In this document: positions 52,949 through 61,584 of the stretch, piece by piece
Numbering within the stretch: position 1 is the stretch's first letter
How the letters are laid out: the number at the start of each line of letters is the position of its first letter
Assembly: GCA_963664595.2 (NCBI GenBank)
Contig: CAXXOK010000003.1
Span: 186,001-250,000 of the forward strand
Direction of reading: 5' to 3'
Length of the DNA stretch: 64,000 nt
DNA from: CAXXOK01 sp963664595
Lineage (GTDB): Bacteria > Bacillota > Clostridia > Christensenellales > Aristaeellaceae
Position numbers and translations under genes: made by a program
The notes under the pieces: model-generated
Told to the model about the DNA's origin: nothing
Seen by the model: the letters and a program-made list of their open reading frames with translations, nothing else
Databases searched by the model: none

Positions 52949-54754
52949 ATGCAGTTTGAAATTCTTCTCGCCCTTCTCATCCCGTCCGTGATCCTGTCGG
53001 TGATCGCCAACGTGCGGCGCAAGCGCAGCGCGCTCGCACGGCAGCTGAAGGCGGAATGGGGCGGGGCAAAGCCCGCTTATGTGCCCGATGCGGACGCGAT
53101 GCACGCGCTGGCCGTGTGTTACCGGGAGATGGGCGCGGGGGAAGCCCGCGAAGCGTGGGTGGACGGCATCACCTGGAGCGACCTGGACATGGACGTAGTG
53201 TTCCGCTATCTCAACCGCACGCAGAGCGGCGTGGGCGAGGAAGCGCTGTACCGCATGCTGCACGCGGTTGACGCGGACGATGAAACCCTGCAAAGGCGCA
53301 GCCGCTGGATGCAGGCGCTGACGGCGGACGCCACCGGCCGCGCCGCGCTGCAAAAAAGCCTGCGGGTGCTTACGCGCGACCACGATCACGGGGCGTTTGC
53401 CTGGCTGCAAAACCCGCAGGCGGCGCGCCCCGCGCACGCGTGGATATACTTTGCGCTGGCGGCCGCGCCGGTGGTCTTTATCGGGCTGGGGTTTGTAAAC
53501 CCCTTATGGCTGCTGGGGATCGCGGCCTCGCTGCTGATCAACGCCATTACGTATTACCAGACCAAACAGGTGTGGATGCGCGAGCTTACGGCCATCCGCC
53601 ATCTGGGCGCGGTGCTGCGGTGCGCGCGCAGCCTGCGCAAAACCCCCGTCGCGGGCATGGAGGACGGCTTTGCGGAGCTTACGCGGCTGTGCGGCGTGCT
53701 CCGGCCGCTTTCACGGTGGAACGGGCTTTTATACATGCAGCGGGTGAACGATCTGGATTTCATCACCGATTACCTGCGCATCGCCCTGCAGCTGGATATG
53801 ATTTCGCTGATCCGGCTGAGCGGCTTTGCCAAGAACCACGCGCAGGATGTGCGGCAGCTGTACGGGTTGGTGGGGGAGATCGACGCGTGCATCGCCGTGG
53901 CCTCGGTGCGAAAGTCGCTGGACTGCTTTGCCCAGCCGGAATTTGTGACCGAAAAGCGCGTGCTGGCCGAGGATGTGTGGCATCCGCTGATCAAGGACCC
54001 CGTCGTAAACACCCTGGATTGGCGGCAGAATGTGCTGATTACAGGCTCCAACGCGTCCGGTAAATCCACGTTTGTGAAGTCGGTCGCGCTCAACGCCGTG
54101 CTGGCCCAGAGCATCGTTACCTGCTTTGCGCGGCGCTTTGTGCTGCCCCGCGCGCAGGTGATGAGCTCCATGGCCCTGCGCGACAACGTGCAGGGCGGCG
54201 AGAGCTATTTCATTGTGGAAATCAAAAGCCTGAAACGCATTCTGTCCGCGCTGCGGCCCGATGTGCCCACCCTGTGCTTTATCGATGAGATTCTGCGCGG
54301 CACCAACACCGCGGAGCGCATCGCGGCCTCCACGGCGCTGCTCTCGTACTTGCAGGAGCAAAACGCGCTGTGCATCGCCGCCACGCACGATATGGAGCTC
54401 ACCCGCCTGCTGCCGGAGTACCGGCAGGTGCACTTCCGCGAGGAGATCACCCCGCATGGGATGGCCTTCCCCTATACGCTGTTTGAGGGCGTGTCCCGCA
54501 CGCGCAACGCCATCCGCCTGCTGGAGCAGATGGGCTTCCCCGCGGAGGTGATTGCGGCGGCGGATGGGATGGCGGAGACGGAACCGGGAGCGGAACCGGC
54601 AAAGGAACCGCAGGCGGAAACAAAAGAGCGCGCAGAAACCCAGGCGGAGATCAATACCCAAACGGAAACAAAACCGCAGCCCGAACCGGAACCCGTAATG
54701 GAGCCGCAAACCGGAACAGAACCGGAAGCCGGAACGAAAAACGAACACGAATAG
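52949..54754 (+). CDS. Membrane-associated MutS-like ATPase with acidic tail
   Basis: 601 residues. An N-terminal hydrophobic segment (MQFEILLALLIPSVILSVIA) and a hairpin of two more (around 165-205) imply membrane attachment. A MutS core and ATPase domain follow: Walker A ITGSNASGKST at about 364-374, then LRGTNTAERIAAS and AATHDMEL. The mismatch-recognition domain I of MutS is absent, so classical mismatch repair is unlikely. The last 55 residues are Glu/Pro/Thr-rich low complexity. ATG 52949 follows GGAGG by eight bases. Function is unknown for this MutS subfamily. Confidence 0.85.
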   Translation: MQFEILLALLIPSVILSVIANVRRKRSALARQLKAEWGGAKPAYVPDADAMHALAVCYREMGAGEAREAWVDGITWSDLDMDVVFRYLNRTQSGVGEEALYRMLHAVDADDETLQRRSRWMQALTADATGRAALQKSLRVLTRDHDHGAFAWLQNPQAARPAHAWIYFALAAAPVVFIGLGFVNPLWLLGIAASLLINAITYYQTKQVWMRELTAIRHLGAVLRCARSLRKTPVAGMEDGFAELTRLCGVLRPLSRWNGLLYMQRVNDLDFITDYLRIALQLDMISLIRLSGFAKNHAQDVRQLYGLVGEIDACIAVASVRKSLDCFAQPEFVTEKRVLAEDVWHPLIKDPVVNTLDWRQNVLITGSNASGKSTFVKSVALNAVLAQSIVTCFARRFVLPRAQVMSSMALRDNVQGGESYFIVEIKSLKRILSALRPDVPTLCFIDEILRGTNTAERIAASTALLSYLQEQNALCIAATHDMELTRLLPEYRQVHFREEITPHGMAFPYTLFEGVSRTRNAIRLLEQMGFPAEVIAAADGMAETEPGAEPAKEPQAETKERAETQAEINTQTETKPQPEPEPVMEPQTGTEPEAGTKNEHE

Positions 54755-54868
54755 ATGCGGGGGCTGCGCCGAAAAAGACTCTGGATTGCCGTCCGCTTCT
54801 GCGGTATAATGCTCTTTGCTCCTCCAAAATTACCCGCTTGTTCCGATACCGGACAACGAACGGAGACT

Positions 54869-55612
54869 ATGAAAAAGAACACGTTGCTGCGGATTCTCAT
54901 CAAAATCGCGCTCGTCGGCGCGGCGGTCGGCCTTGTCTATTTTGCGTTCGTCAAAGCCATGCCGGACCTCATCCCGCTGCTTACGCACGGCAGCGAGGCG
55001 GAGGTGGAGGCGTACCTCAAGCAAAACAACAGCCTTACGGGGATGCTGTGCGCCGCGCTTTTGCAGGCGCTGCAGGTGTTTTCCGTTGTGCTGCCCGGCC
55101 CGCCGATCCAGATCGCGGCGGGCATCGTATACGGAACCTGGCGTGCCTTTCTGGTGTGCCATCTGTCCTCCGTTGCCGCCAACCTGCTGGTGTTCGGCCT
55201 GGCGCGGCGGTTTGAATACCGCATGAACCAGCTGATCCCGGTCGGGGAGCGCACCTCCAAGCTGGATTTCCTGATCAAGTCCGATCACCCGGCGTACATG
55301 ACGGTGATTGCGTATCTCATCCCGGTGCTGCCCAACGGCATTATTCCCTATGCCGCCGCGAAAACCAGGATCAGGTTCTGGCCGTTTTTCCTCTGCTGCT
55401 ATTTCGGCAGCTTTTTATCGGTGTTTGTGCTGTGCGCCGCGGGCAGCAAGGTGACCGAGGGCGGATATGTGTTTGCCGCCGTCCTGGTGGCGGTGCTGGT
55501 GCTCGTGGTGTTTTTGCTGATGAAGAACTATGAGAAAATTCTAAGGCTGGTAAGCAGACTGTCGGCAAAAAGGACCGGGAAACGGCCACAGGAAAACCCC
55601 GCGGACAGGTAA
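54869..55612 (+). CDS. TVP38/TMEM64 (DedA-like) membrane protein
   Basis: 247 residues with about six hydrophobic segments and the family core PPIQIAAGIVYGTWRAFLVC followed by a second half, NGIIPYAAAKTRIRFWPFFL. DedA/TVP38 proteins have been linked to lipid flipping and membrane homeostasis. ATG 54869 has CGGAG upstream; a longer frame back to 54755 lacks the family pattern. It lies 114 bp after the MutS-like gene on the same strand. A strong hairpin at 55676 ends the unit. Confidence 0.88.
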   Translation: MKKNTLLRILIKIALVGAAVGLVYFAFVKAMPDLIPLLTHGSEAEVEAYLKQNNSLTGMLCAALLQALQVFSVVLPGPPIQIAAGIVYGTWRAFLVCHLSSVAANLLVFGLARRFEYRMNQLIPVGERTSKLDFLIKSDHPAYMTVIAYLIPVLPNGIIPYAAAKTRIRFWPFFLCCYFGSFLSVFVLCAAGSKVTEGGYVFAAVLVAVLVLVVFLLMKNYEKILRLVSRLSAKRTGKRPQENPADR

Positions 55613-55675
55613 ACCGCTTCCATAACGGACCACAGGGAAGCGGGTAAGCATAAGCGCGGCACGGCCGCCAAACCG

Positions 55676-55738
55676 AAAGCCCCGGCCGGAAGCCAGTCCC
55701 CGCAGTATCAGCAGGGAAAGGCTTCCAGCCGGGGCTTT
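55676..55738. terminator. Bidirectional terminator between convergent genes
   Basis: AAAGCCCCGGCCGGAAGCC pairs with GGCTTCCAGCCGGGGCTTT (one mismatch) around a 25-nt loop. T-run and A-run flanks let it end both the TVP38 gene (+) and the solute-binding gene (-). Confidence 0.75.
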
Positions 55739-55853
55739 GCGCCGTTATGGCAGTCGTCGGTAGGGTTACAGCGGGCGCTTTGCTCATTTCTTGCGTGGGC
55801 TGTCGGTTTCCGCCCGGCTTTTGGCCGATGGCAGCAGCGTGTTATCCGGGGGG

Positions 55854-57167
55854 TTACTCCCGCGCTGCCTGAACGCTGTCGTTCAGATACCGGATCAGGC
55901 CTTCCACATCCAGCTTGTTGCTTTTCAGGTACGTTCTGACGGCGGTATCGGTGTTGACGCCCGGTACCGGATGGAAGGTGAGGTACGGGGCGACGTTTTG
56001 CCGGTAATCCTCCAGTTGCGCACGGGTATACATATAGCAGGCTTCGGGATCATCGGCGTACTGCGAGATATAGGATTCCAGCTCCTCATCATCCTCGAAC
56101 ATCTCCATGAAGGCCAGATCATCTTCGTACGCCTGCCGTGCCAGCGTAGCGTACTCCAGGCCGTCGTATAGCATCGGAGTAAATTGCGAGGTGCCTGTAT
56201 CCAGCAGGGTGGATACGAGCTGCAGGGCTTTTTCCGGGTTCGCGGTGTTGGGGTTTACAATCAGCACGCCCATCCAGGCGGGGATGCTTTCGCTGTTTTC
56301 AAGATAGAGATTCAGGTCCCGGTAATCCCCGGAGCACCCGGCCAGCTCGCTGCCGGCATCCCGGACCATGCCCCACGCGCTTCCGTCTTTTCCATACGTA
56401 AAGGCTTTGCCTGTATCCAGTGCATCGGACATGCGCTGCAAATCGGCCAGTGCGCTGCGGAAGGCAGGCGTGTCGTACTCCACGTTTCCGGCCTCGTCAC
56501 AGAATTCCGCGGAGTACAGCTCGATGAGATAATTCAGGAAATACCGGTAGCTGCTCATGGAAATGCAGTCGATGTCAAACGCAGTGCCCTTGCGTTCGCT
56601 TTTGGGCAGCGCCGCATAGGCTACAGCAAGATCGCACAGGCCGGTGAAGGTTTGCGGAATATCGGCCTGGGTAAAGCCCAAATTCTGAAACGGGCTTTCC
56701 GCGTCACCTTGCGGCGTATAAAGGCTCAGCTGCATCACCTTTCGGAAGATATAGGATGGGATGCCAACGAGATGCCCGTCTACGGTAACCGCGTCTTTCA
56801 CGGCGGGAAACATCGCTTCCGCTTTTTCGGCCAGCGCTGCGTCGTCACCCAGATCCATCACCAGCCCCAGATGATACAGCTCCTGCAGCGTAAGATCGGT
56901 CGTCCACTGCGAGCCCACCTCAATTCGGGCCACGTCCCAGTTTCCGCTTAGCAGCAGCTCCCGCGCGTTGTTTTCCTCCTCCGACGAGTATTCAATCGGA
57001 ATGCCCTCCACGGGCAAATCCGGGTATAGCGCGTTGAATTGCTCCTGCGTATAGTAGCCAACGAGTCCGCCGACTACGCGCAGGGTGTTGCCGTCCGCCG
57101 CCAACGCACTGGCAAACGCGGCGCACAACAGGCAAACCGCCGTTAGCATGGACACCAAACGTTTCAT
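55854..57167 (-). CDS. Secreted solute-binding-like protein
   Basis: 437 residues with signal peptide MKRLVSMLTAVCLLCAAFAS, then ALAADG, and a periplasmic-binding-like fold resembling family 1 extracellular solute-binding proteins (early strand TLRVVGGLVGYYTQEQFNAL, later AFTYGKDGSAWGMVRDAG). The Cys in the signal peptide is not in a lipobox. There are no ABC permease genes beside it. Instead it follows an ECF sigma/anti-sigma pair by 3 bp and GAGGAGG, so it is probably a sensor-like or regulated extracytoplasmic component rather than a transporter part. The ligand is unknown. Confidence 0.75.
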   Translation of the reverse strand: MKRLVSMLTAVCLLCAAFASALAADGNTLRVVGGLVGYYTQEQFNALYPDLPVEGIPIEYSSEEENNARELLLSGNWDVARIEVGSQWTTDLTLQELYHLGLVMDLGDDAALAEKAEAMFPAVKDAVTVDGHLVGIPSYIFRKVMQLSLYTPQGDAESPFQNLGFTQADIPQTFTGLCDLAVAYAALPKSERKGTAFDIDCISMSSYRYFLNYLIELYSAEFCDEAGNVEYDTPAFRSALADLQRMSDALDTGKAFTYGKDGSAWGMVRDAGSELAGCSGDYRDLNLYLENSESIPAWMGVLIVNPNTANPEKALQLVSTLLDTGTSQFTPMLYDGLEYATLARQAYEDDLAFMEMFEDDEELESYISQYADDPEACYMYTRAQLEDYRQNVAPYLTFHPVPGVNTDTAVRTYLKSNKLDVEGLIRYLNDSVQAARE

Positions 57168-57170
57168 AAA

Positions 57171-57977
57171 CTATTCCTCCTCTATTACCGGCGCCACGGT
57201 GACCACCCAATCATATGTCAGCCAGGTGTCGTTGGGCTCCTCGCGCAGCCATTCGCCGTATTGGTTCACTTCCCAGTTGGCGATGTGCAGGCTCACGTCG
57301 TAGCTGTCCGATCGCTCAAGGGTCATGGCGGGATCGTCCGGCGAGCCCCCGGCGAACTCAAACATGAATTTGATGCTTCCATCGGCCTGCGGGAGCTGGG
57401 AATAGCCGATGCAGTCGGCGTTCAGGCTGCCGTCCGGGTTTACGACGCCGTTGGCCACACACCGGGCCAACACGATCTTCGCGCCTTTTTGCTCCGCAAG
57501 CCCGGCATAGCTGGGGGCGCCGTCCGGGATGGCCTCGCCGCCGTCGTAGCGCAGGGCATACCCGGCGGGCTCGTGTATGCCGTAGTCCTCGGCGATCAGC
57601 ACGAGGTTGGCCCCGTCGGCGGCTCGCATGGTGCCAGTGCCGTATACCGTGCCATCCTGATAGATCGCGTCGTCAAAGGTATAGATTACGTCGCCCAGTT
57701 GGCAGCTCTGGCCCACGGGGGCGATATCCCCGCTCAGCAGCTCCGCCTTTTTGCCGTCGCCGTAAAACCAGCCGAACAGCTCCGCCGTCTGGCTTTGGAA
57801 CAGGGCGTAGGCTACGCCGCACAGCGCCAGCAGCGCCGCAAGCGCGATTACCGGCACGCGCAGCAGCATGGGTCTGCGCGGCTTTTGGGCGGGCAGGCCC
57901 GCCAGGGTATGGTTTACTGTGTTGTAAAGTTTTTCCGGCGGGGGATTGTACGCCTTCTGCCAGTCGTTTTGTTTCAT
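57171..57977 (-). CDS. Probable membrane anti-sigma factor
   Basis: 268 residues: a 40-residue cytosolic N terminus, one TM segment (VPVIALAALLALCGVAYALF, about 40-59) and an extracytoplasmic domain of unknown family. The start overlaps the sigma factor by 4 nt (ATGA), the usual arrangement for an ECF sigma/anti-sigma pair. It should sequester the sigma factor until a surface signal arrives. Sequence similarity to a named anti-sigma family is weak, so the assignment rests mainly on topology and position. Confidence 0.75.
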   Translation of the reverse strand: MKQNDWQKAYNPPPEKLYNTVNHTLAGLPAQKPRRPMLLRVPVIALAALLALCGVAYALFQSQTAELFGWFYGDGKKAELLSGDIAPVGQSCQLGDVIYTFDDAIYQDGTVYGTGTMRAADGANLVLIAEDYGIHEPAGYALRYDGGEAIPDGAPSYAGLAEQKGAKIVLARCVANGVVNPDGSLNADCIGYSQLPQADGSIKFMFEFAGGSPDDPAMTLERSDSYDVSLHIANWEVNQYGEWLREEPNDTWLTYDWVVTVAPVIEEE

Positions 57978-58441
57978 AGTTCTTCCTCCTTCAGCATGGC
58001 CCGCAGGGCGGCGCGCGCCCTGTGGAGCTGGGAACAGACGGTTCCTTGGGTGGAATGCAGGATGTGTGCGATCTCCTCCACGCGATAGCCTTCCATGTAG
58101 TGCAGCACCGTGGGCGTGCGCAGCTTCTGGGGCAGGGCGTCCAGCGCCTGCATCAGACCGGGGTTTCCGCTGGGCGGCGGCGCATAGGCACAGACGGTTT
58201 CCACGGGCACAACCCGCTTTTGCCTGCGTTGGATGTTGATGCATTCCCGGATCAGGATTTTGATCAGCCAGGTGTTGAAGTACTGCTCCCGCCGCAGCGA
58301 CGGCAGCTTTTGCCAGGCCTTGAGCACCGCCTCGGCCACCGCGTCCAGGCAGTCGTGCTCGCTGCGCAGGTAGCTGCGCGCCACGCGGTATAGCCCCGCC
58401 TGCGAGGCGATGATGCTGCGTTCGAATTCTTGTTTTGTCAT
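57974..58441 (-). CDS. ECF-type RNA polymerase sigma factor
   Basis: 155 residues. Region 2 (LYRVARSYLRSEHDCLDAVA then WQKLPSLRREQYFNTWLIKI) and region 4 (LPQKLRTPTVLHYMEGYRVE then STQGTVCSQLHRARAALRAM) are clear. The protein should direct polymerase to stress- or envelope-related promoters. ATG 58441 follows GGGAGG by seven bases; a longer frame to 58474 lacks support. It leads the operon sigma, anti-sigma, solute-binding protein. Autoregulation is usual for such operons but no ECF-type promoter was confirmed upstream. Confidence 0.9.
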   Translation of the reverse strand: MTKQEFERSIIASQAGLYRVARSYLRSEHDCLDAVAEAVLKAWQKLPSLRREQYFNTWLIKILIRECINIQRRQKRVVPVETVCAYAPPPSGNPGLMQALDALPQKLRTPTVLHYMEGYRVEEIAHILHSTQGTVCSQLHRARAALRAMLKEEEL

Positions 58442-58571
58442 AGGTTGCCTCCCCGTGCCAAAGCGCTTTTGCATCCATTAGACGCCCCGGCGGCCGTTTT
58501 CATTGCGCGCAGGAGAAAATTGCCGGATGTGCCCCGGCGGACCGCCGTTTATCTTGGAGAATAAAGGTATT

Positions 58572-58599
58572 AAAAAATACTCACAATAAGTATTGTGAG
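58572..58599 (-). terminator. Terminator of the AraC-family gene
   Basis: On the minus strand CTCACAAT and ATTGTGAG pair around ACTT and are followed by TATTTTTT. It lies 125 bp beyond the AraC stop. The dyad could also be read as an operator, but the T-run favours termination. Confidence 0.6.
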
Positions 58600-58725
58600 C
58601 ATTTTGGAAGAATTTGTGCTATAATAAGGCATCGTACTTTTTACTTTAGCGGAGAAAAGCGAAAAACAGCCGGGAAAATTGAAGAGTTGAGGGCGGAAGC
58701 GACAGGCACAGCACCGCCACAATCA

Positions 58726-59613
58726 TCAATCTTTATTCTGGCATCCCACATGCTTCAGATAGGCTGTCGGCGCCATGCCGACCACCTGCTTGAATTGCTT
58801 GGAGAAATGATAGGGGTCGTGCATTCCGATTTCGATACCCGTTTGGCGCACGTTCAGCCCGCTGCGCAGCAACAGCTTGGCGCGTTCCATTTTCAGAAAC
58901 TGCAGGTAAGCCAGCGGCGGCAGCCCCAGCTCCGCGGAAAAGCGCTTGCGGAAGGTTTCGATCGGCATACGGCTGATGGCCGCCATATCGGCCAGAGAGA
59001 AGCTTTCCTTATATTCGCTGCGGCGCAGCGCATCCACCACGCGGGCAATTTCGTGGCTCAGGGTGGCGCTCATGGCCACGCTCTGGCCGCTGTGGGCCGC
59101 AAGCAGCCCCCATAACAGCTGCCCGAGCTGAAAGCTGGCGTCGCCTGTACCGGCGTGGCGCACCAGCACCTGCACAATCTGCTGGGCCAAAATCACCTGC
59201 GAGGGCAGGAAACCCTGCTTGGCGGGGGCGGAGGTGAGCGAGTTCATCTCGCCCAGGAAGGCCGTTGCCAGGGGGCCGTCGATGGTGAGCCACAATAGCC
59301 GCGCGTCCTTGGCGTGGGTCAGGCGGCAGGTGTTCACCTTGAGGGGCATCACGGCGCATTCGCCCTTACGCAGATCAAATTTCGATTCCTTGCATTCCAG
59401 TGTTACGCGGCCCGATTCGATGATCAGCCACGTCCAATAGGTTTCCTTTTCCAGATCGTATTCGGATTTCAGCAGCATGGCGCTGCCGGCGGAGTGTACC
59501 CACACGCCGCTGTCCTCTACCAGCTGCACCGGCGTATGAATTCCCTGCACAAAAATGCCCGCATCATCGGTTGCGGAGCATGGGGGAATGGGATGGAATG
59601 TGATGATGCTCAT
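58726..59613 (-). CDS. AraC-family transcriptional regulator
   Basis: 295 residues. The N-terminal part (about 1-170) is a cupin-like sensing domain. The C-terminal 100 residues hold two AraC helix-turn-helix motifs, including FSLADMAAISRMPIETFRKR and VRQTGIEIGMHDPYHFSKQF followed by MAPTAYLK. Such regulators often control sugar-use genes; no transporter or glycoside hydrolase is adjacent, so the target is unclear. ATG 59613 follows GAGGAAG. It is divergent from the Cache-GGDEF gene across a 102-bp gap. Confidence 0.9.
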   Translation of the reverse strand: MSIITFHPIPPCSATDDAGIFVQGIHTPVQLVEDSGVWVHSAGSAMLLKSEYDLEKETYWTWLIIESGRVTLECKESKFDLRKGECAVMPLKVNTCRLTHAKDARLLWLTIDGPLATAFLGEMNSLTSAPAKQGFLPSQVILAQQIVQVLVRHAGTGDASFQLGQLLWGLLAAHSGQSVAMSATLSHEIARVVDALRRSEYKESFSLADMAAISRMPIETFRKRFSAELGLPPLAYLQFLKMERAKLLLRSGLNVRQTGIEIGMHDPYHFSKQFKQVVGMAPTAYLKHVGCQNKD

Positions 59614-59715
59614 AGTGCTTCCTCATGTCATGATTGTCTGAAAACGATACCATCCAGACTAAAACATTATACAGTTTGAGACGACTCATGTCAAACATCA
59701 ATCAGGACGTAAAAA

Positions 59716-61389
59716 ATGAAATTTAACGATGATTATCAACCAAACGGTGAAAGGGGCAGCGGAATAATGCGGCGTGGACGGACGGGATCCCACCCTATCA
59801 AAGAGAACTGGCTGATCCTGCTGGTGGCGTTACTGTTATGCGGATTGCTGTTTTTATTTATCACAAGCATCGGCAAGCAGCTGGAATCCAAGCAAAGCAA
59901 GCTGGAGGCGGAAACGGCCAGGCTGGAAATGAACCTGGTCAACGTCTATTTTCCGTTCAACTACATTGCCGCGCAGCTGCAATCCTGCTACGCCTCCGGG
60001 GATGAGTTCGATTCCGGCATTATCCAGGCCGTGGAATACAACCGGGAGGCGAAGCTCAGTTATCTGTCGCAGGAGACGGCCGGTTTCGGCGGTGCGTTTG
60101 CCTATGCCAAGAACCTGGCCTTTACCCCGGACGCGATCAAACGGGAAATCGTACGCGTGCTCAACATCGTGCCCGCCTACAACGAGGCGACGGCCCAGAA
60201 ATATTTTTTTATCTCCCACTATGGGTTTTCCGTATATTTTAATCCCGTCCCGATTGACGACCTGCTGGACGAGAACGGGACCTACAATACGGTGGCCGCC
60301 TTTAGCCAGGATTTGTTTCAAAACGCGGAGCTGTGGTTTGACGGCGATACGGACTACAGGCTGATCGGCCCCTATGCCGATCCGGTCACCGGGGAAATGA
60401 TCATCACCCACCTGCGCCCGGTAACCGCCGGGGGAGAGCTGATGGGCGTTACCGGCTGCAACATAAGCCTGGAGGATATGACGCTGTTTCTGGGCGGTGT
60501 GTGCAGCAATCTGGGGCAGGTATACCTGGTGGCGGACAACGGCCAGGTGCTGGCGGGTTACAGCGGCGGCACCCCCCTGTATGGCGGCCAAATCCCAGGC
60601 GAAACCCTGAACGGCTTGCTGGAGCCGCTGGGCGTAACCCCGGAGGAATATGCCGCGGGCCAGGCCGATGCCGGTCAGCTGCTGTGGCGCGGATGGCGGG
60701 GGGTGATCATCCGCTCCGTGCAGGGGGGCGAGTATACCGTGATTTATGTGATGAGTTTATTGCAGTTTATTGCGGAGAGCAATCTGCTGCTGTGGTTTTT
60801 GCTGTGCGTGATAACCCTGGCGTTTACCGCCATGCTGCTGTTTTCGCTGATCCGGAGCAAGCGGGAGCTGGTGTCCAGCAACGTGGTGCTGCACGAGAGT
60901 GTGGAAAAGCTTGATTATCTCAGCCGCTTCGACGGGCTGACGGGGCTGATGAAGGGAGAAACCATCATCGAAAAGCTGGAGCAATTCAGCGACCGGGACG
61001 ATGTGGTGGTGTGCATGATGGATGTGGACCACTTCAAGCAGATCAACGACCACTATCTGCACACGTTTGGCAATGTGGTGCTCAAGCGGATCGCGTCCGT
61101 CATTCAGCAGCATATGCCCGACGGCGCGTGTGCGGGCCGCTTTGGCGGGGACGAGTTTCTGTGTCTGTTTACCAACATGGCGCCGCAGGACGTGTGCCAG
61201 GTGGCCGAGGCCATCCGCCGCGATGTGGAGGCGTTCCGCTTCCGGGAGCATGATATCAAGGTGACGCTTTCCGTGGGCATTGCCGTGGGCACCGGCCGCC
61301 CGGATGCCAACGTGCTGGAGGTGGCGGACCAGCGCCTGTACCGGGCCAAGCAGAACGGCCGCAACCAGTGCCTGTACGAGGAGGGGTAG
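59716..61389 (+). CDS. Membrane diguanylate cyclase with extracellular sensor domain
   Basis: 557 residues: TM1 (WLILLVALLLCGLLFLFITS, about 32-51), an extracytoplasmic Cache-like sensor (about 60-350), TM2 (LLLWFLLCVITLAFTAMLLF), then a GGDEF domain with intact GRFGGDEF and the MDVDHFKQIND segment. It should couple an external ligand to cyclic di-GMP. No RxxD inhibitory site is seen immediately upstream of GGDEF. ATG 59716 is weakly preceded by AGGA. The divergent AraC regulator may share its promoter region. Confidence 0.9.
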   Translation: MKFNDDYQPNGERGSGIMRRGRTGSHPIKENWLILLVALLLCGLLFLFITSIGKQLESKQSKLEAETARLEMNLVNVYFPFNYIAAQLQSCYASGDEFDSGIIQAVEYNREAKLSYLSQETAGFGGAFAYAKNLAFTPDAIKREIVRVLNIVPAYNEATAQKYFFISHYGFSVYFNPVPIDDLLDENGTYNTVAAFSQDLFQNAELWFDGDTDYRLIGPYADPVTGEMIITHLRPVTAGGELMGVTGCNISLEDMTLFLGGVCSNLGQVYLVADNGQVLAGYSGGTPLYGGQIPGETLNGLLEPLGVTPEEYAAGQADAGQLLWRGWRGVIIRSVQGGEYTVIYVMSLLQFIAESNLLLWFLLCVITLAFTAMLLFSLIRSKRELVSSNVVLHESVEKLDYLSRFDGLTGLMKGETIIEKLEQFSDRDDVVVCMMDVDHFKQINDHYLHTFGNVVLKRIASVIQQHMPDGACAGRFGGDEFLCLFTNMAPQDVCQVAEAIRRDVEAFRFREHDIKVTLSVGIAVGTGRPDANVLEVADQRLYRAKQNGRNQCLYEEG

Positions 61390-61584
61390 GCGGGCCGGCC
61401 GGGTGGCTGTTGGATTGATAAATTGTATTAATTTTGGTTAAATATACAATATGTGGGTTTTTGGCATTGAAAATGTGCTATGCTGATAGTAATGATTGGT
61501 TCTATTGGTATTTTACGATCTGATACCCTATATTCTATACGGTACACAGGGAATGATAATTAATAAATTGTCGGGAGGAAAGGT

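Noticed and set aside
58580..58599. LacI/GntR-like operator palindrome
   Set aside because: On the minus strand the dyad is followed by a T-run just after the AraC gene, which fits a terminator; an operator role is not excluded.
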